Shown here piece by piece: positions 19,931 to 27,552 of a DNA stretch of 27,552 nucleotides (positions are counted from its first letter, which is position 1; each line of letters starts with the position of its first letter). The notes under the pieces are model-generated. The model did no database searches. It worked only from the letters and a program-made list of their open reading frames with translations, and had not been told where the DNA came from. The position numbers and the translations under genes were made by a program. Source of the stretch: CAYXWH01 sp964468755 (GTDB lineage Bacteria; Chloroflexota; Dehalococcoidia; Dehalococcoidales; RBG-16-60-22). Where the stretch lies: assembly GCA_964468755.1 (NCBI GenBank), contig CAYXWH010000016.1, positions 1 through 27,552 on the forward strand, given 5' to 3'.

Positions 19931-22780
19931 GTGCACAGAGTAGAAGTACGTATTAAGAAGCAATTGCCGGACGCCAGAGGGGACGGGCTGGTCAAGGATA
20001 TTTTTGACCTCGGTATCACTTCTGTTTCCGACGTCCGTGTGGTGGATGTCTACTGGCTGGATGATGATTTGAGCCCTGATGAGCTGGCGCTGATTTGCCA
20101 GCGTTTGCTCGCCGACCCGATTACCCAGGACTACTTTTACGGCCAACATTCTCCCGCTGAAGAAGCAACCGGCGCCGGAATTCATACGGTCGAGGTCGCC
20201 TACAATGCGGGTGTTGCCGACCCGGTTGAGGGCAGCGTGCTCAAGGCAATCCAGGACTTGGGTATCAGCCGCGTCCGGGCGGTAAAAACGGCCAGGAAAT
20301 ATCTCATTGACGGGCAGTTGAACGACGAGCAGATGGAGCTTATCTGTAGTCGCCTGCTGGTCAACCCGATTATCCAGCATGTCGTCGAGCGGGAACAGGC
20401 CGGCTTTCTGGAAACCCCCCAGTACCGGTTTAATCTGGAGTACGTTGATATTCTCGGAGCCGGTGAATCGGCGGTGGCGGGGCGCTTCGGATTTACTGAC
20501 GAGGAATTTAAGGCTATCCTGGATTACTACCGGAAGCGGGGACAGAACCCCACTGATGTAGAGCTGGAGACACTGGCGCAGACCTGGTCAGAGCACTGTG
20601 TTCACAAGACCTTCCGGGGTAAAATACGCTATAACGGCGAGATTATCGATAACCTTCTTAAAAGCACCATTGCCCGGGCAACCAGTGAGCTGGATAAACC
20701 GTGGTGCCTTTCCGTTTTTATGGATAATGCCGGGGTGATTGACTTTGATGGTCACTGGGCACTGTGCTTCAAGGTGGAGACACACAATCACCCTTCGGCG
20801 CTGGAGCCATATGGTGGCGCGGCAACCGGTATCGGTGGCGTTATTCGTGACCCGCTGGGAACCGGGCTGGGCGCCAAACCGGTTTTTAATACCGATGTGT
20901 TCTGCTTCGGCCCGCCTGACCTTCCCTACGAACGGTTACCCAAGGGTGTCCTGCATCCGCGCCGTCTCTTTAAGGGGGTGCGGGCCGGCGTAGCCGACTA
21001 CGCCAACCGACTCGGTATCCCCACTGCCAACGGTGCGATACTCTTCGACGAGCGTTATGCGGCTAACCCGCTGGTGTACTGTGGCACGCTGGGGATAATG
21101 CCCCGAAGCATGGCGGAGCGGGGTAAGCATAAACCCGGCGACCTGGTGGTGGTTACCGGAGGCAGGACCGGGCGCGACGGTATCCACGGAGTCACCTTTG
21201 CCTCGGAACAGCTTACCGAGCAGTCTACCGACACTTCTTATAGCGCCGTCCAGATTGGCAATCCCATCGTGGAGAAAAAGCTGATTGATATTCTGCTTCA
21301 GGCGAGAGACCGGGGGCTGTATTCCCGGATAACCGACTGCGGTGGCGGCGGGCTGTCCTCGGCGGTGGGTGAAATGGGCGCCGATACCGGCGTCCGGGTC
21401 CACCTGGATAAGGTCCCGCTCAAATATGCCGGGCTTTCTTATACCGAAATCTGGGTTTCCGAATCACAGGAGCGAATGGTGCTGGCGGTGCCGCCGGATC
21501 GCATTGATGAGTTGTTGAGCCTGTTTGCCAGCGAAGATGTTGAAGCTACCGTCATTGGCGAGTTCACCGATGACCGTCGACTTCGGCTCTTTTACCAGGA
21601 AAAGCAGGTCGGCGAACTGGATATGGAGTTCCTGCACGACGGCTGGCCCCAGATAGTCCGGGAAGCGGTCTGGTCAACACCACAGCACGCCGAGCCGGAC
21701 TTTGCCGAGCCGTCAGACCTGGGCGGGGCGCTGCTGGCGGTACTCGGTTCTTGGAACGTGTGCAGCAAAGAATGGGTAATCCGCCAGTATGACCATGAAG
21801 TGCAGGGAGGCAGCGTGCTTAAGCCGCTGGTAGGCAAGCGCAGTGACGGCCCCGGTGACGCGGCGGTTATCCGGCCTGTCCTGGATGCCGAGCCGGGGGT
21901 GGTAATAAGTAGCGGCATCAATACGAGGTACGGGGATATCGACCCGTACTGGATGGCGGCATCAGCTATTGACGAGGCGCTGCGCCAGATTATCGCCGTC
22001 GGCGGTAATCTCCGCAGGGTGGCGCTGCTGGATAATTTCTGCTGGGGTAGCACCAACCGACCGGAGATGCTCGGGGCGTTAGTCAAGGCGGCACAGGCAT
22101 GCTATGACATGGCGATGGTCTACGAGACCCCGTTTATTTCCGGTAAAGATAGCCTGAACAACGAGTTTGAGTACGAAGGCAGGATTATATCTATCCCGCA
22201 CACGCTGCTTATTTCTGCGGTTGGCGTCATCGATGACCCGGCAAAGGTGGTATCGATGGACTTCAAGCAGTCCGGTGACCTGATTTATATCGTCGGGGCT
22301 ACTGGTAATGAGCTGGGCGGGTCGGAGTATTTCGCCAGCCGGGGATGTATCGGCAACCGGGTGCCCAGGGTAGACCCGGAGTCAGCCAGGGCGCTGATGG
22401 ACAGGCTGAGTACGGCGACGGCTCGGGGTCTGGTACGGGCCTGCCATGATTGCAGCGACGGTGGTATTGGGGTGGCAGTGAGCGAAATGGCGTTTGCCGG
22501 TGAACTGGGTGCGTCTATCGACCTGGGTATGGTGCCGCTCGGTGAGTCGTTAGACCGTGACGACTTTATCCTCTTTTCCGAATCGAACAGCCGTTTTCTG
22601 GTCGAAGTGGCGCCGGAGAATAAGGAAGAATTTGAGCGGACAATGGCGGGTTCGGTCCTGGCGGCTATCGGCCGGGTTACCGGCTCTGAACTGCTGGAGA
22701 TAAACGGACTGAAGGCAGGCAAGACCACCGTTGCCCTCGCAGATTTAAAAGAAGCCTGGCAGAAGCCGTTGCGGTGGTAA
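19931..22780 (+). CDS. purL: Phosphoribosylformylglycinamidine synthase: tandem PurS domains fused to PurL
   Basis: 949 residues from GTG 19931 (AAAGG upstream). Fourth step of purine synthesis: FGAR + ATP + glutamine-derived ammonia to FGAM. Residues about 1-75 and 83-160 are two PurS-like halves ('HRVEVRIKKQLPDARGDGLV', 'HTVEVAYNAGVADPVEGSVL', each followed by 'LICxRLLxxPIxQ'). PurL (about 175-949) shows 'TLAQTWSEHCVHKTFRGKI', the ATP/Mg motif 'KVETHNHPSALEPYGGAATG', 'TDCGGGGLSSAVGEMG', 'FISGKDSLNNEFE' and 'ACHDCSDGGIGVAVSEMAFA'. Most bacteria with small PurL encode PurS separately as an 80-residue protein. The glutaminase PurQ is not in the window and must be elsewhere. Ends 14 bp from the convergent radical SAM gene. 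Confidence 0.93.
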   Translation: MHRVEVRIKKQLPDARGDGLVKDIFDLGITSVSDVRVVDVYWLDDDLSPDELALICQRLLADPITQDYFYGQHSPAEEATGAGIHTVEVAYNAGVADPVEGSVLKAIQDLGISRVRAVKTARKYLIDGQLNDEQMELICSRLLVNPIIQHVVEREQAGFLETPQYRFNLEYVDILGAGESAVAGRFGFTDEEFKAILDYYRKRGQNPTDVELETLAQTWSEHCVHKTFRGKIRYNGEIIDNLLKSTIARATSELDKPWCLSVFMDNAGVIDFDGHWALCFKVETHNHPSALEPYGGAATGIGGVIRDPLGTGLGAKPVFNTDVFCFGPPDLPYERLPKGVLHPRRLFKGVRAGVADYANRLGIPTANGAILFDERYAANPLVYCGTLGIMPRSMAERGKHKPGDLVVVTGGRTGRDGIHGVTFASEQLTEQSTDTSYSAVQIGNPIVEKKLIDILLQARDRGLYSRITDCGGGGLSSAVGEMGADTGVRVHLDKVPLKYAGLSYTEIWVSESQERMVLAVPPDRIDELLSLFASEDVEATVIGEFTDDRRLRLFYQEKQVGELDMEFLHDGWPQIVREAVWSTPQHAEPDFAEPSDLGGALLAVLGSWNVCSKEWVIRQYDHEVQGGSVLKPLVGKRSDGPGDAAVIRPVLDAEPGVVISSGINTRYGDIDPYWMAASAIDEALRQIIAVGGNLRRVALLDNFCWGSTNRPEMLGALVKAAQACYDMAMVYETPFISGKDSLNNEFEYEGRIISIPHTLLISAVGVIDDPAKVVSMDFKQSGDLIYIVGATGNELGGSEYFASRGCIGNRVPRVDPESARALMDRLSTATARGLVRACHDCSDGGIGVAVSEMAFAGELGASIDLGMVPLGESLDRDDFILFSESNSRFLVEVAPENKEEFERTMAGSVLAAIGRVTGSELLEINGLKAGKTTVALADLKEAWQKPLRW

Positions 22781-22794
22781 CAGCGCCAAAATAA

Positions 22795-24417
22795 TCAGCC
22801 GGACTGACCGAGTGCCCGGTGTAATTCACCTGTCAGGCGCTGCCGCTTCATCCCGGAGTCGATTATTTCCCAGGGCAGCTTCCGGTCTATGTCCCATGAC
22901 CTGCCGATATACTCATCAATATCAAAGCCGCTTTGCGCTATAGACCGGTTCCAGCCGGCGAGTGATATATCTTCAATATCGGCGAGTACCCTGGCGAGAC
23001 TGCTGTCGCCGCGGGAGAGGACTCCCTGCACCTGGCTCCAGGCCGGGCTATCGCTCTTAAGCTGGATTCCCCGGGCGGGCAGGCTCTTTTTCAGTAATGC
23101 CAGACGGCGACTGACTGTCGCGGTGGGTGCCATGGGCAACCACTGGAACGGGGTACCTGCCTTGGGTACAAAGGGGGCAATGGTAACGGTAATCCGGGTG
23201 CCGCTTTTCCGCCGGTCAACAATATCCTTGGCTTTCAATAGCAATCGAATTATTTCGTCGATATCATCATCGGTCTCGGTGGGCAAACCGATGATGAAAT
23301 AGAGCTTGAGCTGTCGAATACCCTGCCCGGCAACCCGGTCTATTGCCTGTAAAATATCATCTTCCGAGATGCCTTTTTTTATCACCCGGCGCAGGCGCTC
23401 CGAGCCGGCTTCCGGTGCCAGGGTGATGGTCCGTATGCCGCCCCGGGCAAGCTCTTCCAGCACTTTTGGAGAGAAGGGCTTTATTCTCAGTGAGCTGATG
23501 GACAGGCCGGCGCCGATTTCACGGAGCCTGACCAGCAGTTCCTCAATGTCCGGGTGGTCAGTAACCGCTGGACCAACCAGCCCGATGCGGTTCCTCCAGG
23601 CAAGTCCCTGCCGGGCTTGCTCGATTAACTGGTTTACCGGGTGGCAGCGCATGGGGCTGAAGGTGGTGTATACCAGGCAGAAGCGGCAGCCCCAGTTGCA
23701 TCCCCGCTCCACCTCGAGCAGGAACAGGTTACCCAGCTCGGTGTCCGGGGTGATGATAGCCGAAGCCACCGGGTAGTCGCCCAGGTTCTTTGCCCGCTGG
23801 CGGACTACCGGCGTGCCGTGGTTATAGCGGGGAACGTAGACACCCGGGAGAGATGAGAGCGCTTTCAATAGCTCATCTCGCTGCCCGCTCATTCCTTCCA
23901 GGAGTGCCGGGACCAGGACGGGGAGTATTGGCTCAGCCTCACCAATGCACAGGCAGTCGAAAAACGGGGCGAGGGGCATGGGGTTGGCGGTGATGCAGGG
24001 ACCGCCGGCGATAACCAGGGGATACCGCTCGTCACGGTCGGCGGCATAGAGGGGGATGCCGCTCGTTGACAATATCCGGGTAATGTGAAAGTAATCAAGC
24101 TCATAGGTAACCGAGAAAGCAAGAACCGAGAAGTCAACCAGGTGACGGCCTGATTCCACGGATACCGCTTGCAGCTGGTTGTCCCGGTTTTCACGCTCCC
24201 AGAAGACCCTTTCGGCGACAACCTGGCGATAGCTGTTAAGCTGGCTGTAAACGGTGTGGACTCCCAGGTTGGACATGCCGATAAAGTACGAGTTGGGATA
24301 AACGACGGCAACGGGCAGCCGGCCCCCCCAGTCTTTGATTACCGTGCCCCGTTCGCGGGCGAGATGTTCGCCGGGTCGGGCTGCCGACCGTCCGGAACCT
24401 CGTTTGATGGCGCTCAT
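22795..24417 (-). CDS. B12-binding-domain radical SAM protein, function unknown
   Basis: 540 residues. The N-terminal 200 residues have the form of a cobalamin-binding-like Rossmann domain ('VAVVYPNSYFIGMSNLGVHT', 'YPLVIAGGPCITANPMPLAP', 'CIGEAE'). The radical SAM 4Fe-4S motif is C240-x3-C244-x2-C247 ('VERGCNWGCRFCLV'), followed by 'RIGLVGPAVTDHPDIEELL', 'TLAPEAGSERLRRVIKKGIS' and 'LYFIIGLPTETDDDI'. A 130-residue C-terminal region follows. It belongs to the COG1032 group, in which most members are uncharacterised. Its ATG overlaps the stop of the NYN gene (ATGA), so the two are translationally coupled. Convergent with purL, with 14 bp between stops. Confidence 0.88.
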   Translation of the reverse strand: MSAIKRGSGRSAARPGEHLARERGTVIKDWGGRLPVAVVYPNSYFIGMSNLGVHTVYSQLNSYRQVVAERVFWERENRDNQLQAVSVESGRHLVDFSVLAFSVTYELDYFHITRILSTSGIPLYAADRDERYPLVIAGGPCITANPMPLAPFFDCLCIGEAEPILPVLVPALLEGMSGQRDELLKALSSLPGVYVPRYNHGTPVVRQRAKNLGDYPVASAIITPDTELGNLFLLEVERGCNWGCRFCLVYTTFSPMRCHPVNQLIEQARQGLAWRNRIGLVGPAVTDHPDIEELLVRLREIGAGLSISSLRIKPFSPKVLEELARGGIRTITLAPEAGSERLRRVIKKGISEDDILQAIDRVAGQGIRQLKLYFIIGLPTETDDDIDEIIRLLLKAKDIVDRRKSGTRITVTIAPFVPKAGTPFQWLPMAPTATVSRRLALLKKSLPARGIQLKSDSPAWSQVQGVLSRGDSSLARVLADIEDISLAGWNRSIAQSGFDIDEYIGRSWDIDRKLPWEIIDSGMKRQRLTGELHRALGQSG

Positions 24418-24965
24418 GAACCTGTCTGGTCTTTTGATTTCCAGCAGCCCTTGAGCAGCTGCCTGTTGAGTTTAATTATCTTATCAGCGACCTGCCTCAG
24501 TTGCCGTGAAGTCCCTTCCTTGCCGAACAGGGCAATCTCAATATGCTTCCCGCTGTCTTTTACTGCCTGGATGGCGCTCACATAGTCATTATCCCCGGCA
24601 ACCAGAATGGCGACGTCATAGTTGTTTTTAAAGCTGTGGGTTATCATATCGGAAGCCAGTTGCACGTCCGTCCCTTTTTCGTAGGGTGGTGCGGTGGGCC
24701 AGTTGGTATAGACCAGTCGTCCCAGTCGTAATTCGGTATAGGGCACGGCGTTGACCCCTTCGAAAAAGGCTTGCTGCTTTTTGTACCGTTCCGGTTCTTC
24801 CTTTCGTCCCACCCTGGCGTTGTAATAGTAGATTCTAATTAAACTGCGTCGCCCCAGCATCTTACGGCAGAATTTACCGATATCGATGTCGGTCCGGTAG
24901 AAGTGGTTCTTAAGGGAATGGTACAGATTACTCCCATCGATGAATACCATCACCCGATCCGCCAT
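24414..24965 (-). CDS. NYN-domain (LabA/DUF88-type) nuclease-like protein
   Basis: 183 residues from ATG 24965, preceded by AAGGAGG; an ORF start 13 codons upstream lacks a ribosome site. PIN-like NYN fold with the acidic residues of the metal site: D10 ('VFIDGSNLY'), D100 and D106 ('KGTDVQLASDMI'), D125/D127 ('VAGDNDYVSAI'). Family members act on RNA or are presumed to. Residues 140-175 are basic. It is coupled to the radical SAM gene by a 4-base overlap. A TATAAT-like box on the minus strand around 25010 could be its promoter, but I see no convincing -35. Confidence 0.88.
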   Translation of the reverse strand: MADRVMVFIDGSNLYHSLKNHFYRTDIDIGKFCRKMLGRRSLIRIYYYNARVGRKEEPERYKKQQAFFEGVNAVPYTELRLGRLVYTNWPTAPPYEKGTDVQLASDMITHSFKNNYDVAILVAGDNDYVSAIQAVKDSGKHIEIALFGKEGTSRQLRQVADKIIKLNRQLLKGCWKSKDQTGS

Positions 24966-25029
24966 ATGGTACCTCCTTTCTCTCTCATGGGTATAGTCCC
25001 GCACTCATTATATATCGCGGGTGGGAAAA

Positions 25030-25058
25030 TTGCGACCTGAGACGGTGGATGGTATAAT
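25030..25058 (+). promoter_or_regulatory. Promoter of the gatC operon
   Basis: TTGCGA (25030-25035), 17-nt spacer, TATAAT (25053-25058). The predicted start near 25065 gives a leader of about 35 nt before gatC, with GAGGTG upstream of the ATG. Confidence 0.6.
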
Positions 25059-25099
25059 TGGCGCGTAACCGCTGTGTAAAATACAGTAAGAGGTGTTAG

Positions 25100-25387
25100 A
25101 TGAAGTTAAGCCGTGAAGAGGTACTGCGTATTGCCCGTCTGGCTCGCGTTGGCCTGACCGAAGAAGAAATAGTCCGCATGCAGGAGCAGTTATCCGATAT
25201 TCTGGAAAATTTTGAGATATTGCAGCAGGTTGATACCACCAATGTGCCGCCGACTGCCCATACCGTTGCCCTCCAGAGTGTCATGAGGGATGATGAAGTA
25301 GCGGAGTCTTTGCCCCCTGACGAAATCCTCGCCAATGCTCCGCAAAGGGACGGGGACTGCTTCCGGGTGCAGGCGGTACTGGAATAG
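25100..25387 (+). CDS. gatC: Asp-tRNA(Asn)/Glu-tRNA(Gln) amidotransferase subunit C
   Basis: 95 residues, usual length. 'LSREEVLRIARLARVGLTEE' and 'MQEQLSDILENFEILQQVDT' are the typical GatC start; 'PPTAHTV', 'MRDDE' and the end 'LANAPQRDGDCFRVQAVLE' match the family. GatC wraps around GatA and holds the GatCAB complex that converts mischarged Glu-tRNA(Gln) and/or Asp-tRNA(Asn). The operon is unusual because gatA does not follow directly: a nitroreductase gene lies between. gatB is not in the window. Confidence 0.94.
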   Translation: MKLSREEVLRIARLARVGLTEEEIVRMQEQLSDILENFEILQQVDTTNVPPTAHTVALQSVMRDDEVAESLPPDEILANAPQRDGDCFRVQAVLE

Positions 25388-25427
25388 GCGGCGTAATTAC
25401 TGGTACCTGATACAGTATATACGCCGC
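25388..25427 (+). terminator. Hairpin directly after gatC
   Basis: GCGGCGTA (25388-25395) pairs exactly with TACGCCGC (25420-25427), and TACTG (25398-25402) with CAGTA (25413-25417), separated by a 2x2 internal loop, with a 10-nt apical loop. The stem starts on the base after the gatC stop. No T-run follows, so it may be an mRNA processing or partial stop signal that separates gatC from the next two genes. Confidence 0.5.
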
Positions 25428-25450
25428 TGGCTGGCTTTACCGGAGGGGCG

Positions 25451-26152
25451 ATGAGGAAGCGGGGATGGTTGACGGTGATGGTGTTAGTGTTGTTGCCCGG
25501 TTTCTCGATGGCATGCGGGGCACCCGAAAGCAAGGTATCACCGGCTGGGGGTGAGGATGGCATAATGCTGCCCGAACCAAGGTATGAAAGCGGGGTGTCT
25601 ATTGAGGAGACGCTACGGAAGCGGCGGTCGGTAAGAGACTACGCTGATGAGGCGCTGACACTGCCGGAGGTAGCCCAGTTGCTATGGGCTGCCCAGGGAA
25701 ATACGTCTCCCGGCGGCAAGAGGACCGCACCGTCCGCCGGGGCGCTCTACCCGCTGGAAGTCTACGTGGTGACCGGTAAGGTAGCCGGTGTTACTCCCGG
25801 TGTCTATCACTACCACCCGCAGTCTCATGATATGGAAAAGGTAATTGATGGCGAGCAGAGAGCGGCGTTATGCCGGGTGGCGTTGAGTCAGGAGTGTATT
25901 GAGCAGGCGGCTATAGACATTATAATCACCGCGGTATATGAACGAACGACCGCCACCTATGGCAATAGGGGTATCCGGTACGTGCATATGGAGGCAGGGC
26001 ACGCTGCCCAGAATGTCTACCTCCAGGCAGAAGCGCTCGGTCTGGGTACGGTAGTTATCGGCGCCTTTCGGGACGAAACGGTCAAGCAGGTGCTGGGTCT
26101 CCCCGAGGACGAGGAGCCGCTCTACATCATTCCCGTGGGCAGGAAAATTTGA
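25451..26152 (+). CDS. Exported SagB-type nitroreductase-family lipoprotein
   Basis: 233 residues. The N-terminus is a signal peptide with a lipobox-like end ('VLVLLPGFSMAC', Cys22), so the protein is likely lipid-anchored outside the membrane. The rest is a nitroreductase/SagB-ThcOx FMN fold: 'IEETLRKRRSVRDYADEALT', 'EVAQLLWAAQGNTSPGGKRT', 'PSAGALYPLEVYVVTGKV', 'GVYHYHPQSHDMEKV', 'HMEAGHAAQNVYLQAEALGL'. These bind FMN between subunits and use NAD(P)H or act as azoline oxidases; an external location makes NAD(P)H use doubtful, so another electron donor is likely (inference). It is placed between gatC and gatA, ending 16 bp before gatA. GGAGGGGCG precedes the ATG. Confidence 0.85.
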   Translation: MRKRGWLTVMVLVLLPGFSMACGAPESKVSPAGGEDGIMLPEPRYESGVSIEETLRKRRSVRDYADEALTLPEVAQLLWAAQGNTSPGGKRTAPSAGALYPLEVYVVTGKVAGVTPGVYHYHPQSHDMEKVIDGEQRAALCRVALSQECIEQAAIDIIITAVYERTTATYGNRGIRYVHMEAGHAAQNVYLQAEALGLGTVVIGAFRDETVKQVLGLPEDEEPLYIIPVGRKI

Positions 26153-26168
26153 GAAGTGAGGTTGCGAG

Positions 26169-27552
26169 TTGACTGTTGACCATAATCCAATCACCATTCA
26201 CGAAGCGCATCGACTGCTGACAACCCGGCAATTGTCGTCGCTGGAATTGACCAGGACTTTCCTGGAGCGTATTGAGGAGGTGGAGCCCAAGGTCCATGCC
26301 CTGGTGACGGTAACCGCTGACCAGGCGCTGGAACAGGCGCAGAAAGCTGACCAGCGTATCGCGGCGGGTGACGCCACACCGCTGACCGGTATCCCGGTGG
26401 TAATCAAGGATAATATGTGCACCCGGGGAGTACTCACCTCGTGCTCTTCAAAGATGCTGCAGAATTTTGTGCCCCCGTATGATGCGGCCGTGGTTGAGCG
26501 GTTAAAAGATAGTGGAGCGGTGGTGGTGGGCAAAGCCAACATGGACGAGTTCGCTATGGGTTCATCAACGGAAAATTCGGCGCTGTTCGCTACCCGCAAT
26601 CCGTGGCAGCTGGAATGTGTGCCCGGTGGCAGCAGTGGTGGCTCGGCCGCATCCGTCGTCGCCGGTGAGACCGTCTACGCCCTTGGTTCGGATACCGGCG
26701 GCAGCATCCGCCAGCCAGCCGGATTTTGCAGTGTGGTCGGCTTAAAGCCTACCTATGGCCGGGTCAGCCGCTATGGCCTGGTCGCTTTTGCCAGCTCGCT
26801 GGACCAGATTGGCCCCCTTACCCAGGATGTGACCGACTGCGCTCTGGTGCTAAACGCTATCGCCGGTTATGATAACCGGGACTCTACCTCGGTACCGCTG
26901 CCGGTGCCGGACTATACCCGGTGCCTTACCGGTGACCTCAACGGGCTTACTATCGGTGTCCCTGAGGAGTATTTTGTCGAGGGGATGCAGCCGGAAGTCG
27001 CCGGGGCGATAAAGAAGGCGGTCAGCCAGATGGAGAAACTGGGGGCGCGGGTGGACTGGGAGGTATCACTGCCCCACACCCCTCATGCCCTTGCCGTGTA
27101 CTATATTATCGCTCCGTCCGAGGCTTCGGCGAACCTGGCGCGCTATGATGGTGTCAAATACGGTTTTTCCTATCGAGCCGGCAATATGTGGGAGTCAATG
27201 GAAAAGACACGGGAACATGGTTTCGGTCCAGAGGTGAAGCGGCGTATCATGCTGGGGACCTATGCCCTTTCCGCCGGCTACTATGATGCCTATTACCTTA
27301 AAGCCCAGAAGGTACGTACCCTGATTCGACGTGAATTTGACCGGGCTTTTGAGAAATATGACGTACTGGTTACCCCCACGTCTCCCTCTGTCCCTTTCCG
27401 GATTGGCGAGAAAGTGGATGACCCGCTGCAAATGTATCTCAGTGATGTCTGCACCCTGCCGATAAATATCGCCGGTCTGCCCGGAATGTCTCTTCCCGCC
27501 GGCTTTGCCGACGGGCTGCCCATAGGGATGCAGATTATCGGCAAGCCCTTTG
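26169..27552 (+). CDS. gatA: Asp-tRNA(Asn)/Glu-tRNA(Gln) amidotransferase subunit A, 3' end beyond window
   Basis: 461 visible residues from TTG 26169 (GAGGT upstream, in-frame TGA at 26157-26159). Amidase-signature enzyme that releases ammonia from glutamine for GatB. The Ser-cisSer-Lys triad is visible: Lys80 ('IPVVIKDNM'), Ser155 in 'VPGGSSGGSAA', Ser179 in 'GSDTGGSIRQPAGF'. 'NMDEFAMGSSTENSAL' and 'GLKPTYGRVSRYGLVAFASS' are typical GatA stretches, and the reading ends within 'LPIGMQIIGKPF', about 25 residues before the usual C-terminus. It probably shares the gatC promoter. Confidence 0.95.
   Translation, partial: MTVDHNPITIHEAHRLLTTRQLSSLELTRTFLERIEEVEPKVHALVTVTADQALEQAQKADQRIAAGDATPLTGIPVVIKDNMCTRGVLTSCSSKMLQNFVPPYDAAVVERLKDSGAVVVGKANMDEFAMGSSTENSALFATRNPWQLECVPGGSSGGSAASVVAGETVYALGSDTGGSIRQPAGFCSVVGLKPTYGRVSRYGLVAFASSLDQIGPLTQDVTDCALVLNAIAGYDNRDSTSVPLPVPDYTRCLTGDLNGLTIGVPEEYFVEGMQPEVAGAIKKAVSQMEKLGARVDWEVSLPHTPHALAVYYIIAPSEASANLARYDGVKYGFSYRAGNMWESMEKTREHGFGPEVKRRIMLGTYALSAGYYDAYYLKAQKVRTLIRREFDRAFEKYDVLVTPTSPSVPFRIGEKVDDPLQMYLSDVCTLPINIAGLPGMSLPAGFADGLPIGMQIIGKPF

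Noticed and set aside
1..27552. CRISPR array, tRNA, rRNA, insertion sequence or phage attachment duplication
   Set aside because: None seen by reading. No regular spacer-repeat pattern, cloverleaf or transposase; long att-type duplications flanking the capsid operon were not recognised, though short ones cannot be excluded without alignment.

Overview
The window looks like a contig from an uncultured anaerobic bacterium, most probably Chloroflexota of the Dehalococcoidia type. This is inferred from protein style and not proven: SipW/TasA-like export, PTPEP-linked TIG surface proteins, a PurS-PurS-PurL fusion and a GatCAB pathway. A run of exactly 100 Ns at 14224-14323 is an assembly scaffold gap, so this is draft or metagenome sequence. 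No tRNA, rRNA, CRISPR array, integrase or transposase was seen.

Layout. (1) 1-3153, minus strand: an operon led by a 68-residue excisionase-type HTH protein, followed by two exported TIG-repeat surface proteins; the second runs off the window edge. (2) 3154-3315: a divergent control region with a perfect consensus promoter, a 9-bp-arm palindrome and a second promoter that contains a LexA-box-like dyad. (3) 3316-11567, plus strand: a compact phage-particle operon. It has a Cys-cluster HTH protein, portal, scaffold-like coiled coil, major capsid protein, decoration-like protein, LamG lectin-like protein, head-tail adaptor, small membrane protein, an Asp-box/baseplate-hub-like protein and a small OB-like protein. 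No large terminase, prohead protease, tube, tape measure, lysis or integration gene is visible. (4) 17207 down to 11558, minus strand: XRE regulator, sensor-less histidine kinase, OmpR-type regulator, NarL-type regulator with a substituted phosphorylation site, two paralogous TasA/camelysin-like exported proteins and a SipW-type signal peptidase with a long coiled-coil tail. This reads as a regulator-plus-secretion module for a surface polymer. (5) 17523-27552: mostly housekeeping. It holds an FAD-dependent dehydrogenase, rpsU-yqeY, the purL fusion, a convergent NYN nuclease/radical SAM pair, and gatC - exported nitroreductase - gatA (cut by the window end).

How the parts may work together (inference). 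Regions 1-4 form an accessory island concerned with the cell surface and a phage-derived particle. The capsid operon and the TIG adhesin operon diverge from one control region, and the capsid operon converges with the SipW/TasA module, overlapping it by 10 bp. The lack of packaging and lysis genes fits either a domesticated particle or a satellite/defective prophage using functions encoded elsewhere. The regulatory block contains a clean set of four 11-bp-phased repeats in front of the pseudo-receiver gene, a plausible target of the OmpR-type regulator encoded next to it.
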